Source: Lentinus brumalis
Taxonomy: Eukaryota; Basidiomycota; Agaricomycetes; Polyporales; Polyporaceae
DNA length: 64,000 bases
Reading direction: 5' to 3'
Assembly (NCBI GenBank): GCA_001792895.1
Contig: MARA01000017.1
Span: 496,001-560,000, forward strand
The notes under the pieces were generated by a model. The model was not told the DNA's origin. It saw only the letters and a list, made by a program, of their open reading frames with translations, and did not search any database. Below are positions 21,150 to 32,292 of this stretch, one piece after another. The stretch's first letter is position 1, and the number at the start of each line of letters is the position of its first letter. The translations under genes were made by a program, and so were the position numbers.

Positions 21150-22577
21150 ATGTCTGCGTGCTCAACGCCCTCCCTCTCTTCTCTCGATTTGGATTATATG
21201 TTGCGTCCAGGTGATCTCACTAGCTCTGAATTGTTGATCTCCAGCGCCGAGCTCAGACTCAGAGTCGAAGACAGCGCCGACGAGCGCGAAGACGAGGACC
21301 CCGCGAGCGCTTTCGAGCCACTGCTTTCCTCAGCCCCTCCATGACCATACTCGCCCTCTATAACTGCCAGTCCGGCACCCTCCATCGCATACGACTGTCA
21401 TCACGGAACTCATAATGACGCGGACGACGCTATGAAGAACTGGCCATCGTCAAACGATGAGCCACTGGGTAGCTGCTTTCCACCGTGCCCTGCTTCGACG
21501 CCGGACCTCCCGAACCCAGACAGGACTGTCTCGTTCGGTCCGTATGACAACTTAGAAGGATCCGAGCTTTACGCCACCATCCTGGGTGAACTTGACGTCT
21601 TGAGCTCGTCGGCGGCTGGTCTCCTCCATGGCGTCGCCAAGTTGGTTTGTGTGCATGTAAGTCTCCGCCTCATTTGCCCGTTTGTGGGCTGGGCTCAATA
21701 TCGACTCTGCATAGGATGAGAAGGGCAGTATTCGCACAATTTCCATGGATAAACGGGTTTTAGAGAAGCTGGCCAATGTGGACAATACGCTGCGCACTGC
21801 TCAGAATACACTCTTGCGCCGGGATAGTGAGTTAACAGTGATGTTATCCCTGTACGCGAATTGACCATGTGCAGAACGCACTGGGGACGCAATCAGGTCT
21901 ATCCGAAGGCAGGAGATAACTCGCTCCGTACGTGATTTGCGCAACAAGCTCGCATCCGCGAAGTGCAACATCGCCAGTCTGAAGGCCAGAACTTCGCGGG
22001 ACCAGAAGCGAATCGTCAAGTTGGAGGAGGAGCTCGCCACTCCTGTCACCACTCCGAAGCTGTCCCAGCCTAGTCCTACGGTTTCGTCGAGCTCTAGCTG
22101 CTTTTCAGTTCCGCACGATCGCTCGTTGCCCTCATCGGCCACCCCCGCTAGTCATGGTCAAGCTTCCCGCGCCGCCACTCCAGGCGTCCGCGTTATATCT
22201 GACAAGGTATGGGCCGTTGGTCACAGCCTCTCAGTCTTCTACACACAACGGAACCAGGCTTCCACCGGAGCTACAAGTTCGGAATCTTTGCGTGAATCTC
22301 AACCGATGGACAGCACTCCCGTATGCGTTGCTCCGCTCCTACATAACAATCAACGTAAGCTGATGTACTTCTCGACCCTTTCCAGCCTTTAATCATACTA
22401 CCGCGCAAGCCACGACGCGCCATTCTAGCTGCGGTGGCCTTGTCCTTTGCGCTCTGTGTCTACGTTTTCTTGTCGCACCGCCCGCGGGTGGCCAATGACC
22501 AACCTGTGCATACCCCTCCTCTCACGAGCCACCCCATCTGGGAAAGAGCGAGATCTCGGAAGCCGGTTTCACCGTGA
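21150..22577 (+). pseudogene. Coiled-coil, tail-anchored (KASH-like) protein with one premature stop
   Basis: Four exons (21150-21656, 21715-21826, 21875-22320, 22386-22577) join in frame to 418 codons, broken only by a TGA at 21342-21344 (codon 65). The middle is a predicted coiled coil (RDLRNKLASAKCNIASLKAR, DQKRIVKLEEELA), followed by a Ser/Pro-rich linker. The last exon holds basic residues (PRKPRR), one membrane segment (AILAAVALSFALCVYVFL) and a tail of about 33 residues ending RKPVSP. This is the layout of a KASH protein: cytoplasmic coiled coil, C-terminal anchor and a short luminal tail. The tail lacks the classic PPPX ending. A SUN protein is encoded 6 kb away in the same element, which makes the idea attractive, but it is inference. 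Confidence 0.6.
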
Positions 22578-22799
22578 TGTCCGGTTTGCTGAGGCCCTTT
22601 GTAGCGTACTTATTCCCATAGGTACAATAAACAATAAGGTGTTCGTTCTAGTTCAGGCATCGACCGTCCATCAAAGCCGCCATCTGATGCTCGATCTCGC
22701 AATCAGCAAGTTCCAAGAGACGTCGGCGTCGTTCACGGCACTTACTTACTCCTCGACTTACCTTCCCCGACCACCATCGCCCTCATCTGCGCGGCATTC

Positions 22800-25700
22800 A
22801 TGCCAATCTGTCGATGCAGCACATGTATTCTCTTCAAGTACTGCGATCCGCGAGGAGAGCTCCAAGCTGGGCAGAAGAAGTCGTCGCGAGAATACAAGGA
22901 GCACATGGCCCGCGATAAGATTCGTGAAGCGGCAACCGTCCAGACGCAGAGCAGGGTGGAGAATGCCATCCTAGCACAAACACTGGAAACAGATACGTTG
23001 AACTCCTCTGCTCGCCTTCCTGTGCGCCACAGCGACGAACCTGGTCGTCCCGAGCGTGTCGCATCTCCATCCCCCGTCGTGAGCATCAGCGGTCTCCATT
23101 TTGCAATCTGAGCTCACTGTCCCCCTCTCATGCCCATTGCCACAGGATCGACATGCCGTTCGTGAACGCCTGGAATTGGTCTCCCGCCTCAACTCCTCTC
23201 GAGATCTGAGAGCCCGCTCACTTCCGTCTCACCCTAACCTCGTTTTTAAGACTGTTCCAACATCCTACTTGGACCTGCCGAGCGAGCTGGACGCTCACAA
23301 GGGCGACAACACGGCCTTCTGTGCGTATCGCGACTGGCTTCAGGAGCAGCTGTGGAGACACGGAGATCTTCCGACTGTAGGGAACAAAGACGCAGATGGT
23401 CGCTACGCTGGCGAAATCAAGAAGATACGTGCCGAACTGAACCGTCTTGGTCAGCTGAGGGATGCAGTTTGGGGTCGCTTGATCAATGAGCACCTTTTCA
23501 ACTTCGACGCCGATCCCACGGCAGGGGAGCCGGACGCCGTGAAACTAGGTAAGCCCTCTTCACTACCGTCATTTTGACATATGGTAACCTCCCGCTCCAG
23601 TGAACAAAGCACGAACTCGGACTGATATGCCTCCCTTCATACTCGCTGCGCTACTCATGGCCACTATCTTCCACTCCATCGCGACGGTCTCATTCCCGCA
23701 AGTGGAGTATCTTCTGGCAACACTGCGCGTGGTACTCTTCGGAGCCTTCACTTTCGGCGTCGTTGGCCGCATGGCGACACGCTCGAGTCTCACGCCCGAT
23801 CAGTTAGCCCTCCTAAACGACATTCCTCTCGACATCCGCACTATCATGGATCGCCTCGGCGTTGAACCCGAGATAGAGGAGTATGCCTGTTGTCCGGACT
23901 GCTTCTCGATCTACCATCCTGATTCTTCCAACTCCGACAATCCCTATCCGCACCATTGCACAAGTCAGGAGGCCGACCAGCCTCAATGCGGGGCACTGCT
24001 AGTGAAGAAGCAATGGATCAAGCCGAAGGGTAGCAAATCGGCCGAGGGGCGGACGGTATTCCGCCCGTTGCGTATCTATCCCTACCGCTCTCTGAAGAAG
24101 TGGCTCTCGGAGCTTCTCGGACGTCCTGGTATGCTGGACATTCTGCGAAAAGCCTGGGAGCGCATGCCGACGACAAGCTGCAATGATATCATGGACGCCC
24201 CCGCCATCCGCGAGTTCCTTGGCCCAGACGGAACGACTCGGTTTTCCGTCCAGCTCGACGGCTCCGTCCACCTCGTTTTCAGCATGTTTATCGATTGGTT
24301 CAACCCGTGTGGCAACAAGCAAGCTGGGAAGTCTCACTCCATCGGAGTGATCTACCTGGCTTGTTTGAACCTTCCTCCTCACCTTCGTTATCGTCCGGAG
24401 AACATCTACCTCGCCGGAGTGATCCCTGGACCACGGGAGCCAAACGTCTCCGAGATCAACAGCCTCCTCAAACCGCTCATCGACGAGCTGCTGGAACTGT
24501 GGAGTCCTGGCGTCTGGGTACAGAAGTTGATCACGGGACGAGGATGCTTGGTCCGCGCCGCGCTCATACCCCTTGTCTGCGATCTACCGGCGGTTCGCAA
24601 GGCCGCAGGCTTTGGCGGTCACTCCGCTAATTACTTCTGCTCATTCTGCGACCTCACCCTGCCTCATATCTGTAATCTCAACCGCGCCGAATGGCCGCCT
24701 TCCCTAGGGTGGCGTGAGCATCTCAAGCTGGCACACGAATGGAAGATTGCGCCGACGGCCGTACAGCGGAAGGCCATCTTCGACACCCATGGAATCCGTT
24801 GGTCGGAGCTCCTTCGACTTCCCTACTGGGACCCGACGCGCTACGCGGTCCTGGACGTCATGCACAACCTCTTCCTGGGAGAACTCCGTCAGCATTGCCG
24901 CGAGGTGTGGAAGATTGGCCGGGGTAAGCAGAAGGGCGGTGAGAGCAGGAGCAGTGCGAATGCATCCGTGCACACTCCGCAGGACCAGATGGTTCAACTG
25001 CAGCGTGTCCGCACTGCTGTCGAGAACGGTGCCGAGAACAGCCTCACCAACATGAGGAAGGACTATCTCTCGGCCGTCGCGCGTCACAATCGTGTGATTG
25101 GGCACACTACGAAGGAGCCAACTCGCCGCCAATACGCCCAGGCGCTGTTGGATTGGGTGAGTTTTCAGTTGATATCTGACTACTCTAGGTGATGGCTCAC
25201 GTATTCACTCATGTATCGTTGATCAGGTTCGGGCGAACGGCATCGGAAGATTGGAGTTGCCGCCTGCCATGGAGGAGGCATCCAATCAGTTCCGCCTGCC
25301 TTACGATCAGGCGCCGCCGGAGCCTCCGCGCTTCAGATTCGGCGCCGACGACCTCGCCCAAATCCAGCAAGACATCAAGGACACGATTTTGCCTTCGTGG
25401 CTCGAGCGAGTTCCCTCGAACTTCGGCTCCGGCAAGCATGGCAAGCTCAAGGCAGATCACTGGCGAACTGTTTGTACGGTGAACCTGGTGATTACTCTTG
25501 TACGACGATGGGGTACCGCCGCCTCGTCCCCTGAACAGCTCGATGCGCTCAAGAACTACATCCATCTCGTCGTCGCTACCGATCTCGCGTCCCGCCGTTC
25601 CATGACATCCTCTCGCGCGGCCGCTTACGAGTACCACATGGAACAGTACCTTCAAGGGCTTCGACGCATTTATAACGCAACCCTTGTACCCAACCAACAT

Positions 25701-26685
25701 ATTGCTCTCCATCTGAAGAAGTTCCTCGACGCGTTCGGACCTGTTCACGGCTGGTGGACCTTCCCTTTCGAGCGCTACAACGGCCTGCTACGACGTGTGA
25801 AGACGAATTTCAAGCCAGGTGAATCGTACTCTCTTCCACGACCGTGTTGGATGCATTACTGATTACAACATTCACGCAGCTGAAATGGCACCGACCATGA
25901 TGCGGTATTTCTACATCGGGTCCGCATTGCGATGGCTCATGCGTACCATGCCATGGCCCCCCGTAGAAGACTTCCAAGTTATGTTGCACGTGTTCGAGAG
26001 AGCGTTCAGCGACCGAGTACGCGGTACACGAGTTACGGACATCCTGTCGTCTGGAGGAGCTCCCACCGAGGCCGAATTCGCTTACGACCGTCGCAAGGAG
26101 ACCCCGCTGACATCCCAAGTTTACAACGCTCTCCTCCGCCTCGTCAGTAACTCCGCTCCAACGCGTTTCCAAGCCGCGGATAGTCCGGTCAATGATGGGA
26201 CGGTGCGCCTTCACCCTGCCGGACAGTTCATCTCCGCCATCCACATTCAAGGGATTTGCTTCGCGACTGGAGACCAAGGTCTACGCGACTCGTTCGTGAC
26301 ATTCAGGACTGAGGGGAACAACGTCGTACGCGCTGGACAGATATCACAAATCTTCTACCATCACCGCGTTGAACTCGGCCGCGGCATCACACAGCCGTAC
26401 CTCATCGTGAAGGCGTATACGCGCTTGACGAGCTTCGATGCGATGCACGATCCCTACAGGAAATTTCCTCAACTCGAGTCGGAGTTGTACTATGACAAGT
26501 TCGACGAGATCGAGCATGTGGTTCCCGTGGAGAGTGTGGTGGCACACTTCGCTGCCTTCAAGTATGTCCCGGATGACATCAACCAAACATGCGTCGTCGC
26601 CAGAAGCTTGAACAGGGTGCGTTGTACTTGGCTCGCCATCTCGGGATCATCGATGTCTGATCTTCTTGCTCGCAGTCCTAGGTGA
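22800..26685 (+). CDS. Tnp2-family (EnSpm/CACTA-like) transposase, five exons, intact frame
   Basis: The product is about 1,200 aa. Exons 22800-23078, 23146-23548, 23601-25156, 25227-25818 and 25880 onward join in frame. The N-terminus MPICRCSTCILFKY is the usual start of this Agaricomycete family. Acidic catalytic positions are visible in DWFNPCGNKQAGKSHSIG, CDLPAVRKAAGFGGH and FPFERYNGLL. A Cys pair (CSFC) follows the second one, and the family-typical DPTRYAVLDVMHNLFLG lies in exon 3. The end is either an unspliced stop at 26685 or, with one more intron (26614-26675), TAG at 26679-26681. The gene ends about 80 bp before the right arm. Plavaka-type elements are related. I saw no CxC domains of the KDZ group. 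Confidence 0.9.
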
Positions 26686-26767
26686 GTATAAGATTCATCA
26701 TATTTTAAGCCACTGAGGAACGAAGCCCGTGAGTAATTGTACCCTGCTGCCATGTGCCGGTACGCGG

Positions 26768-28258
26768 CTGAGTGCGCATGGTAGCTTGGCTGGGGTTTTA
26801 TCGAGCTGGCGTGAACGCTGCGAGCCTCTGTGTGCTCTGGCCTGCGGGCGGATGCGCGCAAGAGGCGCTCGGCCTGTGCGCGCGGCGTGCGCATGCGGGC
26901 TCGCCTTGCGCTTGCGTTTGCGCATGCGGGCCTCGCAGTGTGCACTCCGCGAGCCTCTGTATGCTCGGCCAGCGGGCGGATGCGCGCAAGAGGCGTGCTT
27001 CGGTGCTCGGCCTGTGCGCGCGACGTGCGCATGCGGGCTCACCTCGAGCCTGCGCTGTGAGTTCCTTCGTGCTTCGCCCTGCGGGTGCGCACAAGAGGCG
27101 TCGGCCGGGTCGCTTCGGGACGCCGATTGCGCGCTTTGGTGCGCACCTCTGTGCGCCGGGATGCGTCGGCATGCGCAGTAGAGCTCAGCCGAGGTGGCTT
27201 TGAGCTCTGTATGTGCACGGCCCGAGACACTTTGTGCTCCGGCCGGCGGGTCACTGTGAACAAAAGGCATCTTGCCGGGTCGCTTCGCTGCACGGCCTGT
27301 ACACCTTTGGTGCGCACCTTTGCTTGCCGGGATTTTGCGGGCACAAGGGAGCTCGGACGGGACGTCCGGATGGCCATGGGCTCGCCGCAAGCCGCGTTGT
27401 TCTCGAGGCGCCCTTGCGCGGTGACAAAGAGGCGAGCGCGGGCAGGGTGACGAGATGAGGCGGAGTGGCGTCGAGTACCCACGAGGCGGTGGCAGTGCAC
27501 TCCCTCATTTGCAAGCCTCACGGCCACGCCCGCGACGCGCTCACGGCGTGCGCTCGGTGCGTTTGCGAGCTGCACCGAGCACAATAGGGCTCACTTGCGC
27601 ACCATGCAGCTGATGTGTGCGCGGTGAGGCTCTCTTGTGCGCGTTGGCGCTCAAAATTGGCCGGACAGACTGCAAGTCGCAGCCTGTGACACACTACCTG
27701 TCACGAATGTGTCGCGGTATTGTCGTCGGCTGCGACATGTTTCTATTGTCTCGCGTTGCGATGGGCTAGAGACATAGACGTGACATGCACCGTGTCACCG
27801 TCTCTGACTTTCTCGTTATCCGATGATTGTCTCACTGATGTCCTTTGTCTTGACAGGTTACCGGTCACGCACGTGTCAGACACTGTGACACGTTGTCCTA
27901 TTTCGCGGGCATTGACACGATTGGGATAAGGTAGGTATATTTCCGTCGTCAAGGGCCTTGACAGCTTTGGTACTCGCTACTTATCTGTCCCGACCATTGA
28001 TTATTTTGAGATAGTGTTATGACTTGTAAGGTTTCTCGGCTATGTCCTTTGTATGTCAAGTGCTTTGACCCGACCGAGTCTCAATTGTATCCCTTAGCTA
28101 TCTCAACGTGTGACAATATGATAAGTCTTGTTCTATGTCTTTGACTGGGATTTTGCTCTGACATCTAACCTGTCTCGCGTGTCGCCTTGAGCGTGACATG
28201 ATTGAGACAGGAAGGACGTCACGTGCAAGTCCCATGGCTGTCAGGGGTCCCGGATTTT
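26768..28258 (-). repeat. Right long terminal inverted repeat
   Basis: Reverse complement of the left arm. 27231-28258 matches 6013-7040 without net indel. 26768-27230 matches the inner left arm with one instead of four 158-bp units and with scattered substitutions. The inner edge is the block around 26768-26826 (starting TGCGCATGGTAGCTTGGCTG), matched at about 7940-7980. The arm begins right after the transposase gene. Confidence 0.9.
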
Positions 28259-28568
28259 AGGGATGCACGCCGTGCGCTGGTGAGTCGTGACTTTGCAGAT
28301 TGAACGAAGCAGAGGCGAAGTCAACCTGTGGCCTCAGCTTGGCTTTTGCAAGGTATGTAAACACTGAGTAAAGGTAGACCACTACATACCAGGTACGGGT
28401 CGGGGTCGGAACGGGCACGGTAATAACCAGCCGCTTATCTAGGCGAAACCAGAGCGGACCTGACACCGAAGCGAAGTGATAGCGTCACTGCCCGTTCAAG
28501 GTATCTCCCACAGCTTGTCTTCTGCTCTTGCGCTCACGACAATCGATGCCTTGCGAGAATCTGTACTG

Positions 28569-29831
28569 ATGTTGCGCCATAGTGCAGGAGATTCGCCTGG
28601 GGAAGGCACTAGTTCACCCATGTCAGTCCAACATGCAGAAGAAGGGTCGCCTGGCATTCGCGATATGGAAGCCTATTTGCGACTGCAGAGTGGGTCGCCA
28701 CCCGCGCGCGCAGGGTAAGTTCAACGCGCTTCTTGAACTGTACGTTTGCTGATGTGTTCTGGTGGTCACGTACAGGCTCTTGCAACCGAGAAGCTTCGTC
28801 TCGTCGAGCTCTCGCTCCTCTCGACCAGCCCATGTCCCGCTGGCCCTCCACTCGCGCGACACCATCCGGGACAGCACCATGGCGATCTCCAGCAGGCCAC
28901 TCCGCACACCGTCGCAGCACTCCTCGCACTCTCAGGAGGCCTTCATTTTCCCGGACATCAGCTCCACGCCTTCCGACCCACACGAGGCCACTGCGTCGCC
29001 GACCGCTGCGTCCTCGGTAATGTCCTTCAAGCCTGCGGACGACGTCAGCGACCTCGAGGCCTCCACGTCGACGCTCTCCACCGAGCAGTCTGGCGCGGCG
29101 ACCCCGCGTGCGCACCCGGGCACCTCTCAGCCGTCTGCGTTGTCCCGCTTGCTGGCCCGTCACGACGAGTGGTCCCGCTCGGAGCCCCTCTCTCCCATTC
29201 CCAGCGAATCCAACGTCCCGACTTCCACCGCCGAGCGTCCGGACATCATGCACAGGTCCCTGTCCGTCATCTGTGAACAGCCAAGTAGCCCAGTTACGTC
29301 TCAAGGACCGTCACATGGGCGCGAAGCTGCCGACCCAGAATCTCCGAGCGAGAGTGTGCCGCTACTTTCCGACCTCGAGGCGAGCCACCGGACATATCAT
29401 GCGAACGGCGATTCTCGCTCGGAGGCCGTCGGGAAGCGCAGCAGCAGGGGATCTGTGAAGGGTGTTGCTTCGCGGGTAGCGAAGAGTGCCGGCCCACTCG
29501 CGACGACAGCACTGAGGTCATTGCCGGCGGTGATCCTTGGCACGTTGCTCAACGTCCTCGATGGCATATCCTGTGTGCCAAGTCCCTTGCCTTCCAGAGC
29601 ACCTGACTGACAAACGTTCGCAGATGGCATGATCATCTTCCCCGCAGCCGGGGTGTTCAATGACCTTGGAGGGACGGGCGTGTCGATGTTCTTCGTCTCG
29701 TGAGTCTTCATGAGCCGAACCAGAGCTGCTGACCAAACAAGCGGTGAAGGGCAATCATCTGCCAGCTCATCTACTCCGCCGGTGCAAGTGGATTTGCGGG
29801 CGCGAACGGCAGCATGATGATCGAGGTGGTG
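28569..29831 (+). pseudogene. SulP transporter gene fragment, copy A (exons 1-4 only)
   Basis: The sequence matches the first four exons of the complete gene at 46117. It starts [13 protein letters not shown], carries the Ser/Pro-rich cytoplasmic N-terminus, and reaches the first membrane helices ([43 protein letters not shown]). Open frames and splice sites are kept. After the fourth exon, homology drops sharply; a short degenerate remnant of exon 5 (about ADEIGED) is followed by unrelated sequence. The transporter core, STAS and cNMP domains are missing, so it cannot make a transporter. Confidence 0.88.
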
Positions 29832-32292
29832 GTGAGTGCGGCGCCGTTAGCCGTTTGCGCTTACTCACCGGGCGCGCAGGCGTTCTCCGCGGACGAGATT
29901 GGTGAAGATGCCGGCGCAGGCGCGGGCGGAGGGGCTGGGCGTCCCGAGGCCGAGGAGATCGTACCAGAGATAAAGCGTGGAATAGGGCGTGTTGCGGGCT
30001 GTATAGAGAACTGGGCGTGTAGCGGGCTGTATAGAAAACCGAGGGCATGTTGCGGGCTGTATAATAAACTGGGAGTGTCTTCCCTCGAAGAGCGGGCTGC
30101 AGCCCAAGACTGCGCACTTGCAGGGTGACAGCGACGTCGTCTGGCTTCACACAGGCTCAGAAGAGGTTGTTCTATTGCGGGCCAACGACTCGGGGAGGGT
30201 GTGCATCCTCTCTCTGCAGGGGGCGCGATTCGAGCGGGAACCGTGCTCCTGGTATTGGCGTCAATCTGGTGATTGCAGAGCGGTGCACCGCGTGCATCAA
30301 CTTTGATTTGAACCACTATGTACGTACAGCTTCGCTAGCTACGCGTATCCACCCTCTCTCTTCCTCTCTTGCCCTGTAGGCCTTGCGACGCGTCTAGAAA
30401 ATACGAGCAGTTCAGGCCGTCTCGAAGCAAGGCCACCCCGCTGCCGCCAGCCTATCCCTCGGTCGACGACTGGCGTGTCGTCGCATGAAGACAAGCGACA
30501 AGATGCGTCACTATGGAGTGGAAATGCTCGAAAAAGGTACGCGACATACCAGCTTGCTCAGCGCGCTCCTGATGCTCAGAGATCACTGCACGATAGCCGG
30601 CCGCCGTTGATGTCGCGCAGCTCGGAAAAGCCTCTTGGTACACATGAAGACACGAAAGTATGTTTTATCGCGTGTATCAAGTTTCAACCGCTGCCCGTGT
30701 AGCTGTTCAAGTCACGTTGCCGCCCGCAGAACGTACCTACAGCCGTTCCTCGAGAGCCCGACTGGAGGCAGCGAGCAAATGGCTGCGAACACTGGCACAA
30801 CGCGTACCAAGTTGCCTCGGCCACTGCCCGCAGCATGAGAACGTTCAGCAGCGAGTGGCACCAGTTCGAGGCTCGTGGCATGCTAGCGAAGGCTGGCGGA
30901 GCGGCTCCGACAGCCGCTCTCCTCCCTCGCAACGAGAGATCCCCTTGCGGGATCAATCGTGCTATACCGGCTTGTGCTGGACAAGTGATCTGCTCTCGCC
31001 CAGCGATTCAGAGCATGTCCGAGGCCCTTGGTACAAGGATGGCAGGTCTTGTGGCATACCCTCGTGCCTCCCGGCCTCTCATCCTAGTCCCAGGTGCCTC
31101 CGTGAACTGCCTCACGCGCGACTGCAGCCACTGTGCGATATGAGACTCGGGAGCACATTGACAAGTTCAAAGTGGCTCAGCAGGGATGCGTCTCGGTCCC
31201 CGAGCTGCTTCCTGATTGATGCTTATGAATTTGTTATATAGATCTCATGCACGACGCGTAAGTACAACATGGCTACCAACGCTAATCTAGCCTCTTTCCG
31301 TCTCCGTCCTTCCATCACCGACCTCGTGTTACGTGTATCTTGTGCACTGCACTATGAGCCGGGGCCGCGCCGTACTATTCCGCCCAGGGAACACATGCCG
31401 AGATTGAGGATCTGGAAGGGCGGCAAGCGACGGAACACGTCGCCGCGAAGTTGAGAAAGGTGAGTACGAGCCGATTTGTTCGAACGCGTCCGCGGGTATT
31501 ACAGATCCCCGCAAGATAGCCGGTCTCCGTCGCCATTGCGCGACTGGGAGCCATCACGGTTGGTACACACGGACTTATGTTTGTCTGTGTGTATCAGCCG
31601 CGAGACGGCGTACCAGACGGCCAGCACGCTGTTCTGCGAGAGCACGAAGCACGAAGCACGCAGCAAGTGCGGTAGGCAGCCGGACAGAATGCGTACGAAG
31701 CCGCCTCGGAGTCGGCCATTCTCCATACCATGGGAATGTTCCGCAGTGACGGGCAAAACTAGCTTGAGACACAATCGCAGCTGTCTCGCGTGGGGCCGCG
31801 GCGTGCTAGCGGAGCGGCTCCGACAGGCGGTCCTTTCATCAACAAGAGATTCGCTGGGAATCAATCGTGGTTAAGCGAGCTGCTCGTCCAGCTTGTCGGA
31901 TTGCGTCCCGACACATCGGAGCACGCCTGAGGCCCTTGGTGCACGGATGAGAAGTCTTTGGACATGGAGCCATGTCCCCAGACTCCACATCCTAGTACCA
32001 AGAGGCCCCTTCAGCCACAGGAGCTCGGACGATGGTCTGCCGCCGTTAGGTGGTCGGAGCGACTTGGGAGCTTGCCGGTAAGCTGTACCAAGTGGGCTCG
32101 GGAGGGCGTCGACTCATTTCCAAGCCCGGGCGGCATTCTGATCCCTGTGACCTGTAGATTCCTTGCACAATACATCAAGGCATGTGAGCCGATCGCGATA
32201 TTCAATCTCTAGCACGGCAACAGCGCCCGGAGGGCAGTACATCAGGAGCCTAGCGCAAAAACAGACAACGAAAATCTCGAGTACGTATCAAT
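29832..32292. other. Spacer of unit A; no complete gene supported
   Basis: A remnant of SulP exon 5 is followed by a short minisatellite (about 29985-30075; three copies of a unit of roughly 30 bp containing GCGGGCTGTATA, two copies in unit B). Exon-like pieces occur, for example KTSDKMRHYGVEMLEKGTRH near 30483-30545. Unit A also has 375-400 bp (31130-31525) that B lacks, with coding-like stretches and a donor-like AAG/GTGAGT. I could not build a gene from these pieces. Confidence 0.5.

Larger units (their letters stand above)
6013..28258. mobile_element. 22.2-kb unit bounded by long terminal inverted repeats, with Tnp2-like transposase and cargo
   Basis: Both ends read inward AAAATCCGGGACCCCTGACA. 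The left arm starts at 6013 and the right arm ends at 28258. Homology between the arms continues inward for about 1.5 kb, plus a 474-bp expansion on the left. Inside are a five-exon Tnp2-type transposase ending about 80 bp from the right arm and seven other genes. A transposase plus long inverted termini is the standard mark of a cut-and-paste DNA transposon. The size, the cargo and the length of the arms are unusual for the CACTA group, whose TIRs are normally short and begin CACTA or CACTG. No target-site duplication is evident: the flanks are ...ATCGG on the left and AGGGA... on the right. An inverted segmental duplication around a smaller element is an alternative. Confidence 0.7.

Noticed and set aside
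22800..26685. KDZ (Kyakuja-Dileera-Zisupton) transposase
   Set aside because: No CxC zinc domains, and the MPICRC start, DPTRYAVLDVMHNLFLG and FPFERYNG motifs fit the Tnp2/EnSpm-CACTA side better.
6013..28258. Maverick/Polinton or Starship-type giant element
   Set aside because: No DNA polymerase B, capsid or retrovirus-like integrase for a Maverick, and no tyrosine recombinase for a Starship; the only candidate mobilising enzymes are Tnp2 and the nested Tc1.
28609..29304. 231-codon minus-strand open frame, repeated at 37495 and 46157
   Set aside because: It is antisense to SulP exons 1-2, whose plus-strand frame joins to a clear transporter; the mirror frame is a GC-bias shadow.
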